Notes under the pieces: generated by a model
Seen by the model: only the letters and a program-made list of their open reading frames with translations
What the model was told of the DNA's origin: nothing
Database searches by the model: none
In this document: positions 1 to 5,998 of the stretch, one piece after another
Layout of the letters: every line of letters starts with the position of its first letter
How positions within the stretch are numbered: position 1 is the first letter of the stretch
Source: Verrucomicrobiota bacterium
GTDB taxonomy: Bacteria > Verrucomicrobiota > Kiritimatiellia > JAAZAB01
Direction: 5' to 3'
Length of the DNA stretch: 5,998 bases
NCBI GenBank assembly: GCA_018896395.1
Contig: JAHIMN010000017.1
Coordinates: forward strand, 1 to 5,998
Position numbers and translations under genes: made by a program

Positions 1-24
1 GTCTGATCGTCCCTCTGTTATCCA

Positions 25-46
25 TGCCCACGCCTTTAGCGTGGCA
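25..46. other. Hairpin in the gene-free end (1-114)
   Basis: TGCCCACGC and GCGTGGCA pair as an 8-bp stem with one bulged C around the loop CTTTA. It lies 69 bp beyond the stop of the GH2 gene. No run of T follows on either strand, so it is not a standard intrinsic terminator, though it could protect a 3' end or be part of a dispersed palindromic element. Bases 1-114 otherwise hold nothing I can call. Several frames are open across the edge (for example plus strand 2-94, and minus strand from about 96), but all are too short to judge, so an adjoining gene end is possible. Confidence 0.4.
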
Positions 47-114
47 AGCCTTCGTACTCGCCCCGTTCCAGGCAGGGTAATCAGTGGTGAGTAGTTACAA
101 TTTTCCTAAAAATA

Positions 115-2679
115 CTAAGCTATGTTTAATGCATTACAGCCGAATGTGGGCATCGCTTTCCGGTTCCTCATCGCCAGATTGACAGTGATCAGACAGTCAC
201 ATTCCGACTTAGCCGCCAATACCATATAATTGCTCGAACAATAAGAAGCCTGGGCTTCATCCTTGGGCGCCACTTTGACGAAATAAGCCGGTACCGCCGA
301 ATGATTGCAAATCCGGACATGAAAATCATCTCCCTTACATCCTTTTGGAATCAATGTCAAGCGGGCTTTTGGCAGAGCAAACAGCGCGGCCAAAGGCGCG
401 TTCTCCACGGTGGAAAACAGATAGAGGTTTTCCGAAGAAAGCGGTTGCTTCCCGGAATCGCTTAAACGCAGCGCCACAAGAAACAGGTTGTATTTTAATA
501 CAGCAACCGGCCAGTGAATTGCTTGAACAGGAAAGGTTGCGGCAGGCTTCAACGTCATCTCGATTGTCCGTTCCTGAAGCACATTGCCGCATATATCCCG
601 TATTTGATATTCGGCCAAAACAGGCCGGGACCGATCCAGGGAATTGTGTCCGAATATATCCGCGCGAAAGGGTTCGTTTGCTTTCCATGCCAGCCTGTCA
701 TAACGCAATGAAAGATGACATGGCTCATAAGCTTTCTTAACATAATAAAAAGCCATTTTTGGTTTTCCGTTATACTCAACCGTATTTGAGCATGAAGCAT
801 TAGGCCAGGGCTCATTCAATTGCCAGGGAATAACGCCGCTGCATAAAAATTTGCGTCGGCGGTGGGCTTCAATGGCATATCTTAATCCTTCTGCCTGAAG
901 ATACTGGCTGGCAAAAACAAAATGATTGATATCTTTTATATCGCCAAAGACCTCAAACGTGTTTTTTATCAAATCCGACTGCACCCACATATTGCCGTGA
1001 TGACGATTTATCGGATTTCTTTCATCAACCGGCCATAAACCGGCCCCATCGGCAATCGCTTTCAGGGTCGCCACGCTGGAATACCCGCTGGCCCCGAATT
1101 CACTATGAAATTGAGCATCACATTGATTATAATAATCATAATGCATAGGAACCCAGAAGTGCCAGGGACCATGCACGTCATGATGAACACCCCGGTTCAA
1201 ATTCCTTTTTGAAATAAAAAACATCGAACCACTTGGCGATGTCGGCAAAAAATGACGTTTCGCATCATAGCGTTTAACCAGATTGGCCAGCATCCGTATA
1301 ACCGGATGGCGCCCGGATAACGGCAAACGCTTCCGGCCCTTATAATAGGCCAATTCATTGCCGCCACACCATAGGATTAGAGCAGGATGATTGCGGCGTC
1401 TCCGGATTGCGGTCACGGCAACTTGTTTCAATTTCTCCAGGTAATCCCTTTTGACCGGAGGAATTGCATCCAACGCCGAACCGGATTGGGGGAATTCCTG
1501 CCAAATCATGATCCCATGTTCATCACATAACCGATAGAATAATTGTTTTTCAATTAAACCGCCTCCCCAAACCCGAACAAGATTAGCCCCGGATTCCTTC
1601 ATCATCCTGATCAACCAGCGATATTTTTCAAGCGTCACGCTGCCATACATCAAATCGGCCGGCACCCAATTCCAGCCTTTTAAAAACACCTTTTTGCCGT
1701 TGATGACACAGGTATAGGCAAGCGCATCCTTTTTGGCCGATTCATTTCGAATAAAACAGACTTTCCTAAAACCAAAAGTTGTATCCCGCTCATCGGATAT
1801 GCCGGTTTTATCTTCGACGGCAACATGCAGACGATAATGATTTTGTGCTCCATATCCATTCGGCCACCACAAACGGGGATTCATCATCTGCAATCCGAAA
1901 TGAAAATAATTTTTTCCTGCTTGCAAACGATGATGCACGCGTGTTTTTTTAATCTCGCGACCGCGATCTTGTATCGTCAGGCTGAAAATAACCGAACGTG
2001 GCCGATCAGATATGGCCGCAATCTCCACGTCGACAACACCCTTTTCCCCGGCCACCTCAGGTTGAACATGGACGTCAAGCAAACGAACCCCTCTGGTTCC
2101 TCGAAGGAACACATCGTCCCAAATTCCCGAGGGAACCAGAGAAGTGGAAAAATCCCATCCATAGGAAAAGCGCGGTTTAAACACGTTGACTTTCGTGCTG
2201 CGTCCATTTCCGTTTTCATTTTGAGGAACACGGTCAAATTGCACCACTAAATGATTATCCGCCTTTCGGTTGACAACGTCGGTAATATCAAACTCCACAG
2301 GCAGAAACGTCCCTTCAAAATTCCCAAGACAGCGATCATTCAAAAACACCTTGCCGCTGTAATCCAACCCTTCAAAACGCAAGACAATTTCTGAATATGA
2401 GATCAAAGCAGAAGGAATTCTGAACTTTCGTCGATATATCCAATCGCGCAACATCACCCATTCGCAGGAGAGATCATGCAGGCCTTTATAGGGATCATTA
2501 ATCATCCCGGCCTTGACCAGATCATGCTGAACACATCCCGGCACAGTCGCTGAAATCCATGGTGTTTCTCCATTCCGATCTAAAAACCCGAGGTTTTTCC
2601 AACCCCGCAAGGCGTAATCAAAAGCGTGCGGAAAAAATGCTTTTATCTGCCAGTGGGAACCATTTAAACTGTATTGCAT
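115..2679 (-). CDS. Glycoside hydrolase family 2 protein, beta-mannosidase-like (854 aa)
   Basis: Predicted retaining exo-glycosidase, most likely removing beta-linked mannose from the non-reducing end of oligosaccharides. No signal peptide or membrane segment is visible, so it should act in the cytoplasm on imported sugars. Rough layout: beta-sandwich sugar-binding domain (10-195; VPG at 46-48, DPYKG at 62-66, SGIW near 184-187), Ig-like domain (200-305; WWPNGYG at 271-277), TIM barrel (310-650; GWNWVPAD at 335-342, RVWGGG at 369-374, QEFP at 394-397), then two Ig-like C-terminal domains. The likely acid/base is E442 (WCGGNE) and the likely nucleophile E527 (SEFG), 85 residues apart. WQLNEPWPN at 619-627 closes the barrel. 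Length is normal for the family. The frame stays open back to 2829, but that extension lies inside dxs; the ATG at 2679 has a Shine-Dalgarno site and starts just before family-like sequence. Composition is far more AT-rich than upstream genes. Alternatives are exo-beta-glucosaminidase or endo-beta-mannosidase. GH2 membership is near certain; the substrate is not. Confidence 0.9.
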   Translation of the reverse strand: MQYSLNGSHWQIKAFFPHAFDYALRGWKNLGFLDRNGETPWISATVPGCVQHDLVKAGMINDPYKGLHDLSCEWVMLRDWIYRRKFRIPSALISYSEIVLRFEGLDYSGKVFLNDRCLGNFEGTFLPVEFDITDVVNRKADNHLVVQFDRVPQNENGNGRSTKVNVFKPRFSYGWDFSTSLVPSGIWDDVFLRGTRGVRLLDVHVQPEVAGEKGVVDVEIAAISDRPRSVIFSLTIQDRGREIKKTRVHHRLQAGKNYFHFGLQMMNPRLWWPNGYGAQNHYRLHVAVEDKTGISDERDTTFGFRKVCFIRNESAKKDALAYTCVINGKKVFLKGWNWVPADLMYGSVTLEKYRWLIRMMKESGANLVRVWGGGLIEKQLFYRLCDEHGIMIWQEFPQSGSALDAIPPVKRDYLEKLKQVAVTAIRRRRNHPALILWCGGNELAYYKGRKRLPLSGRHPVIRMLANLVKRYDAKRHFLPTSPSGSMFFISKRNLNRGVHHDVHGPWHFWVPMHYDYYNQCDAQFHSEFGASGYSSVATLKAIADGAGLWPVDERNPINRHHGNMWVQSDLIKNTFEVFGDIKDINHFVFASQYLQAEGLRYAIEAHRRRKFLCSGVIPWQLNEPWPNASCSNTVEYNGKPKMAFYYVKKAYEPCHLSLRYDRLAWKANEPFRADIFGHNSLDRSRPVLAEYQIRDICGNVLQERTIEMTLKPAATFPVQAIHWPVAVLKYNLFLVALRLSDSGKQPLSSENLYLFSTVENAPLAALFALPKARLTLIPKGCKGDDFHVRICNHSAVPAYFVKVAPKDEAQASYCSSNYMVLAAKSECDCLITVNLAMRNRKAMPTFGCNALNIA

Positions 2680-2680
2680 A

Positions 2681-2688
2681 CCTACCTT
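2681..2688 (-). promoter_or_regulatory. Ribosome binding site of the GH2 gene
   Basis: Read on the minus strand this is AAGGTAGG. The AAGG core ends 5 nt before the ATG at 2679. It decides the start of the GH2 gene, because the longer open frame (to 2829) would run through the dxs coding region. The site lies in the 26-bp gap after the dxs stop, consistent with independent initiation on a shared transcript. Confidence 0.6.
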
Positions 2689-2705
2689 GGGCGATTTTTG
2701 TTGAA

Positions 2706-4574
2706 TTATCTTTTCATTACGCGGCCAATCTGTTCGGCAATGGCCGGCGCGGTCAGACCAAATCGTTCGGCCAGGGCATCGAACGAACCCTGCGGGATGA
2801 ACTGGTCGGGCCAGCCGAACCGCAGGCACGCGCCCCGGTAGCCAACTTCGGCCAGCACCTCGTTGACCCGCGAGCCGAATCCGCCTGTAACGACCCCGTT
2901 TTCAAAAGTCGCGATACAACGCGCTGTGGTTGCGTGGCGGCTTAGCAGGTCCCGGTCCAGGGGAACGATGAAGCGCGGATTAACGATTCCCGCCTGCAGG
3001 CCCTGGGCCGCCAGCCGTTGGGCCACTTGTTTGGCCAGCGGAATCATATCGCCCAAGGCCCAGATCTGGATTTCCCGACCTTCTTGGAGCACCTCCGCAC
3101 GTCCCATCGGGATTTCATCGTATGTTGCCGGCAGGGCTGTGCCGCTCCCACCGCCGCGTGGATAGCGGATCATGACCGGTCGTTGCCAGCGCACGGCGGA
3201 GGATAACATGTTGGCCAGCTCGGCCTCGTCTTTGGGTTGCAATAGGACCAGGTTCGGCGCCGACCGGAACAGCGCGATGTCAAACACGCCATGGTGCGTG
3301 GGACCGTCGTCCCCGACCAACCCGGCGCGGTCGAGACAAAAGATAACCGGCAACTGTTGGAAGCACACGTCATGAATCACGTAGTCCACGATACGCTGGG
3401 CAAACGTGGAATAAACGGCTACGACCGGCCGCAATCCTTCCGCGGCCAGCCCGGCGGCGAACAGGACCGCGTGTTCCTCGCAAATGCCGACATCAAAGAA
3501 TCGGTCGGGATATCGCCGGGCGAACGAGGTCAGGCCCGTGCCGGCCGACATGGCGGCCGTGATGGCCACCAGCTTGTCATTAGTTTCGGCCAGGCGCTCA
3601 AGGGTCTGGCCGAATACATCCGCATATTTCAGGGTGTTACCAAGCTTTAGCGCTGTGCCCGTGGCGGCTTCGAATGCGCCCGTGCCGTGCCACGCTTCCG
3701 GCTCTGCCTCCGCAAACGGATAGCCCCTGCCCTTCTGTGTGGAAACATGAAGCAGGATGGGCTCATCCGAGCGCCGGGCGGTCTCGAGGGCCGCAATCAG
3801 CGTGCGGATATTATGCCCGTCAATCGGGCCGATATACCGGAGCCCGAACTCCTCGAATAACACATTGCGCAAAAAGAGGCTTTTGACTGCTTCCTCCAGG
3901 CGGTAGTAAATGTGCCTGAGCCAGGTGAGCCGCAATCGGTCTTTGGCAAACCGTTCCACCGAACTTTTCCAGCGGTTATACCGGGGATGGGCCAGCAATT
4001 CGCCCAACGTGCGCGCGACGGATCCCACGTTGGCGGAAATGGACATCTCGTTGTCGTTCAGCACAACAATCAGGCGGCGCGTGTTAAAAACCAGGTTGTT
4101 GAGCGCCTCGAACGAACTGCCGCACCCCAGGGCGCCGTCGCCAACAATGGCCACCACATGCTCTGCGCCCCCGCGGCGGTCGCGCGCCACCGCCATGCCC
4201 AGCGCGGCCGAGAGGGCCGTGCCGGCGTGTCCGGCGCCGAAAGCGTCGTAAGGGCTTTCCGATTTCAGCGCAAACCCGGATAGGCCGTTTAAGGAGCGAA
4301 GCGTATGAAACCGATCCTTGCGGCCGGTGAGGATTTTATAGGTGTAGGTCTGATGGCTGACGTCCCACACCAGCTTGTCCTTTGGCGGGTCGAAGACCTT
4401 GAGCAGGGCCATGGTCAACTCCACGACACCCAGGTTGGCCGCCAGGTGCCCGCCCGTGCGGCTGACCGTTTGAATGATCAGCGCGCGGATTTCCTCGGCA
4501 AGCGGGTTCAGCTCATCGGGGGCAAGGGAGCGCAGATCGGCGGGGCTATTGACTTTGTCGAGAATATGGGTCAT
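2706..4574 (-). CDS. dxs: 1-deoxy-D-xylulose-5-phosphate synthase (622 aa)
   Basis: Thiamine-diphosphate enzyme that condenses pyruvate with glyceraldehyde 3-phosphate to give DXP, the first step of the MEP isoprenoid pathway and a source for thiamine and pyridoxal synthesis; cytoplasmic homodimer. Numbering from the ATG at 4574: SHQTYTYKILTGR from 73 (active-site His74), GHAGTALS at 115-122, ThDP/Mg motif GDG at 145-147 with NDN at 173-175, His296 in AWHGTGAFE, catalytic Glu366 in ICEEHAV, DRAGLVGDDGPTHHG from about 415, then the transketolase C-terminal domain ending VMKR. All three domains are complete and length is typical. A GTG at 4598 would add eight residues; neither start has a clear Shine-Dalgarno. 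I prefer the ATG because Dxs proteins commonly begin close to the ILDKVNSP segment. It follows xseB with no ispA between. The GHAGTALS and GDGALGCG motifs differ from the E. coli-type forms but keep the key cofactor residues. Confidence 0.96.
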   Translation of the reverse strand: MTHILDKVNSPADLRSLAPDELNPLAEEIRALIIQTVSRTGGHLAANLGVVELTMALLKVFDPPKDKLVWDVSHQTYTYKILTGRKDRFHTLRSLNGLSGFALKSESPYDAFGAGHAGTALSAALGMAVARDRRGGAEHVVAIVGDGALGCGSSFEALNNLVFNTRRLIVVLNDNEMSISANVGSVARTLGELLAHPRYNRWKSSVERFAKDRLRLTWLRHIYYRLEEAVKSLFLRNVLFEEFGLRYIGPIDGHNIRTLIAALETARRSDEPILLHVSTQKGRGYPFAEAEPEAWHGTGAFEAATGTALKLGNTLKYADVFGQTLERLAETNDKLVAITAAMSAGTGLTSFARRYPDRFFDVGICEEHAVLFAAGLAAEGLRPVVAVYSTFAQRIVDYVIHDVCFQQLPVIFCLDRAGLVGDDGPTHHGVFDIALFRSAPNLVLLQPKDEAELANMLSSAVRWQRPVMIRYPRGGGSGTALPATYDEIPMGRAEVLQEGREIQIWALGDMIPLAKQVAQRLAAQGLQAGIVNPRFIVPLDRDLLSRHATTARCIATFENGVVTGGFGSRVNEVLAEVGYRGACLRFGWPDQFIPQGSFDALAERFGLTAPAIAEQIGRVMKR

Positions 4575-4603
4575 GAAATCATTAAGGTAGCCGTTCACGG
4601 CTT

Positions 4604-4631
4604 GAAATTGGAAACTGGAAATTAGAAATTG
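4604..4631. repeat. Four tandem 7-bp repeats (GAAATTG type) upstream of dxs
   Basis: On the plus strand the units are GAAATTG, GAAACTG, GAAATTA and GAAATTG, back to back with no spacer; units two and three each differ from the first by one base. On the dxs sense strand they read CAATTTC, TAATTTC, CAGTTTC, CAATTTC. The array ends 5 nt before the alternative GTG start of dxs and lies in the xseB-dxs gap, so it would be in the dxs leader. The period of 7 does not fit coding sequence. Short heptameric arrays of this kind are known from intergenic DNA of several bacterial groups; no function is visible here. Confidence 0.8.
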
Positions 4632-4647
4632 GGACGAGAAATGAAAA

Positions 4648-4659
4648 GTAAACGCTTAC
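4648..4659. promoter_or_regulatory. Possible LacI-family operator-like near-palindrome
   Basis: GTAAACGCTTAC has arms GTAA/TTAC around an ACGC centre. The minus-strand reading is GTAAGCGTTTAC, which resembles operators of LacI/GalR-type regulators (CG centre, GTAA arms). It sits 13 bp downstream of the xseB stop and upstream of dxs. The match is short, single-copy in the window and could be chance. No regulator gene is present here. Confidence 0.2.
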
Positions 4660-4672
4660 CCACTATTCAAAC

Positions 4673-4969
4673 CTACTTCTCCTCTGCGGCATCCGGCGCC
4701 TCCTTGCCTGCGTCCTCCTCGGGTTCTGGCGGCGTCTCGAACGGCGCCAGGGTGGTCTGGTCGCCCTGTTTGACCAGCAATTCAATCTTGCGCTCCACCT
4801 CGTTAAGCTTGGCCGAACAAATCCCGACCAGGCCCATGCCCTCCTCAAAATGTTTCATCATTTTTTCGAGACTGAGCTCGCCGCTTTCCATCTCGCGTAC
4901 GATCGTTTCCAGCCGCTCCAGCGATTTTTCAAAGCCGGGCTGTTTATTACTGTTCTTAGCTGTCGCCAT
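4673..4969 (-). CDS. xseB: Exodeoxyribonuclease VII small subunit (98 aa)
   Basis: Small subunit of exonuclease VII, which binds several copies per XseA and is needed for the complex to degrade single-stranded DNA into oligonucleotides; cytoplasmic, DNA repair. The family signature is clear: FEKSLERLETIVREMESGELSLEKMMKHFEEG (13-44), a helical hairpin, continuing through the second helix with LNEVERKIELL at about 55-65. Residues 78-98 form a Pro/Glu/Ala-rich acidic tail that makes the protein some 18 residues longer than the E. coli subunit (about 80). The open frame extends to 5026, but the ATG at 4969 is chosen because GGAGG lies 9 nt upstream and the family fold begins shortly after. The start overlaps the end of xseA by 14 bp, implying translational coupling, as expected for subunits of one complex. 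Confidence 0.94.
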   Translation of the reverse strand: MATAKNSNKQPGFEKSLERLETIVREMESGELSLEKMMKHFEEGMGLVGICSAKLNEVERKIELLVKQGDQTTLAPFETPPEPEEDAGKEAPDAAEEK

Positions 4970-5998
4970 GGTTAAGAACCTCCGATTCAAATGTGCCTCT
5001 CGCCACCCGGGTTGTGATCCGGTCACCCGGCTGGGCCTGGTTTGCCGCCTTGATTACGCGGCCATCCGGCCTGAACGTAATACTATACCCGCGTTCCAAA
5101 ACCGCAAGCGGGTTTATCCCCTTTAACTGGGTCTCCAGCCGCGCCAAGGCCATGGCCTGGATGTGACTCCAGGCCTGCATGGGCCGGGTGAGCCGCCCAT
5201 TGAGTTCGTCCACCCGCTGTTGTTCCTGGCGCAAGCTGTTTTCAGCCTGGCGTTGAATGTGTGCGCGCAGGCGTTCAATCCGTTCCAGGATGCGCCGTAC
5301 CAGGTGGCGCGGCTCACGGAACACGTAACTGCGACCGGCGGCCAGGAACCGATGCCTCAAATCCGTCATCTGCTGGCAGAGCCCGCGGCCCAGGCGGCGT
5401 GAACATTCTGTGAGTCGAGCCTCGAAATCCGCCTTGCGGCCGATGACCATTTCCGCCGCCGCCGATGGGGTCGGCGCGCGCAGGTCGGCGACAAAATCGC
5501 TGATCGTAAAATCAATTTCATGGCCGACGGCCGAAATAACCGGGATGGCCGAACGCGCGATGGCGCGGGCCACAACTTCCTCGTTGAAGCACCACAGGTC
5601 CTCCAGGCTGCCGCCGCCGCGACCGACGATCAGGATATCCATATCACCCCGGCGGTTAAAGTCGTCCAGGGCCGCGGCGATTTCCCCGGCGGCGCCCGGC
5701 CCCTGGACGCGCACGCTCGCCACAACGACATGCAGGTTATAAAACCGGCGCGTCAGGATGTTCAGGATATCACGGATAGCCGCACCGGTGGCCGAAGTCA
5801 CGATCCCGATGTGCCGGGGCAGGAGTGGCAGGGGCTTTTTCCGCTCCGGGTCGAAAAGACCTTCCGCTTCCAGCTTGCGCTTGAGCGCTTCGAAGGCCGC
5901 CTGCAATGCCCCCTGGCCGGCCGCTTCCAAGGCCCGGACGATCATCTGGTACTGGCCGCTTTTCTCATAGACGCTGATAAGACCATTGGCCCGGAGGA
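4956..5998 (-). CDS. xseA: Exodeoxyribonuclease VII large subunit, 5' end missing
   Basis: Catalytic subunit of exonuclease VII, a metal-dependent nuclease acting on single-stranded DNA from both ends. The frame is open to the window edge, and 346 codons are present. The translation begins LRANGLISVYEKSGQYQ, matching the segment of XseA after the N-terminal OB-fold, so roughly the first 80-100 residues lie outside. The Met at 5945 is internal, not a start. Fragment numbering: KKPLPLLP at about 53-60, TGAAIRDIL with Asp76, GRGGGSLEDLW at 125-135 (Arg126), SAVGHEID with His159 and Asp162, followed by FVADLRAPTPSAAAEM; these Asp, Arg, His and Asp positions correspond to residues reported as essential in the E. 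coli enzyme. Residues about 187-290 are a long Arg/Gln/Glu-rich coiled coil, and the C-terminal NPLAVLERGYSI segment is complete. It overlaps xseB by 14 bp. Nothing looks degraded. Confidence 0.97.
   Translation of the reverse strand, partial: LRANGLISVYEKSGQYQMIVRALEAAGQGALQAAFEALKRKLEAEGLFDPERKKPLPLLPRHIGIVTSATGAAIRDILNILTRRFYNLHVVVASVRVQGPGAAGEIAAALDDFNRRGDMDILIVGRGGGSLEDLWCFNEEVVARAIARSAIPVISAVGHEIDFTISDFVADLRAPTPSAAAEMVIGRKADFEARLTECSRRLGRGLCQQMTDLRHRFLAAGRSYVFREPRHLVRRILERIERLRAHIQRQAENSLRQEQQRVDELNGRLTRPMQAWSHIQAMALARLETQLKGINPLAVLERGYSITFRPDGRVIKAANQAQPGDRITTRVARGTFESEVLNHGDS
4979..4983 (-). promoter_or_regulatory. Ribosome binding site of xseB
   Basis: GGAGG on the minus strand, 9 nt before the ATG at 4969 and inside the last codons of xseA. 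It is the strongest Shine-Dalgarno in the window. It supports the ATG at 4969 over the longer open frame starting at 5026. Confidence 0.75.

Noticed and set aside
1..25. Possible start of another minus-strand gene at the ATG at 25
   Set aside because: Only eight codons before the window edge, no clear ribosome binding site, and the hairpin lies directly upstream; nothing can be supported.
25..46. Intrinsic terminator for the GH2 gene
   Set aside because: The stem is plausible but there is no T-run after it on the minus strand, and the stem has a bulge.
1825..2250. Plus-strand open frame of 141 codons inside the GH2 gene
   Set aside because: Fully antisense to conserved GH2 domain sequence, with no plausible product and no independent start signal.
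2680..2829. N-terminal 50-residue extension of the GH2 frame
   Set aside because: It lies mostly within the dxs coding region in another frame, has no family similarity, and the ATG at 2679 has a ribosome binding site at the right distance.
2559..2945. Plus-strand open frame spanning the dxs-GH2 junction
   Set aside because: Antisense to the ends of two real genes; no domain or coding signal of its own.
4970..5026. 19-residue N-terminal extension of xseB
   Set aside because: It overlaps xseA further and lacks similarity to XseB; the Shine-Dalgarno at 4979-4983 points to the ATG at 4969.
4629..5126. Plus-strand open frame of 165 codons
   Set aside because: It lies antisense across xseB and the end of xseA, both strongly identified; composition is Ser/Arg-rich with no recognisable domain, typical of an antisense shadow.

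Overview
The window is a compact stretch of bacterial chromosome. All four supported genes lie on the minus strand, so transcription runs from the high-coordinate end to the low-coordinate end: xseA (5' end cut off by the window edge), xseB, dxs, then a glycoside hydrolase family 2 (GH2) gene of the beta-mannosidase type. There are no RNA genes, CRISPR arrays or recognisable insertion-sequence genes.

Region by region. 4956-5998 encodes most of the large subunit of exonuclease VII. 4673-4969 encodes its small subunit; it overlaps xseA by 14 bp and has a clear Shine-Dalgarno site inside the xseA end. The gap up to dxs (about 100 bp) carries four tandem 7-bp repeats and a LacI-operator-like partial palindrome. 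2706-4574 (possibly up to 4598) encodes 1-deoxy-D-xylulose-5-phosphate synthase, the entry enzyme of the MEP isoprenoid pathway. After a 26-bp gap, 115-2679 encodes an 854-residue cytoplasmic GH2 enzyme. The last 114 bases (1-114) hold a short hairpin and no supportable gene.

Base composition changes at the dxs/GH2 junction. The xse-dxs part is GC-rich (45 of 60 bases at 4141-4200) and the GH2 gene is much more AT-rich (19 of 60 at 1501-1560). The first three genes look like an ancestral housekeeping cluster. The GH2 gene looks like a later addition at its downstream end, probably still cotranscribed because the gap is short and it has its own ribosome binding site.

Organism: a Gram-negative-type bacterium using the MEP pathway. 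The xseA-xseB-dxs order is widespread, but here the ispA gene that often sits between xseB and dxs is missing. The Dxs motif variants (GHAGTALS, DDGPTHHG) remind me of Dxs from the Verrucomicrobiota/Kiritimatiellota (PVC) side of the tree. That placement is recall-based inference, not something the window proves. I found no convincing undescribed system. The points most worth a second look are the composition break with the GH2 gene, the heptamer repeat before dxs, and the uncertain substrate of the GH2 enzyme.
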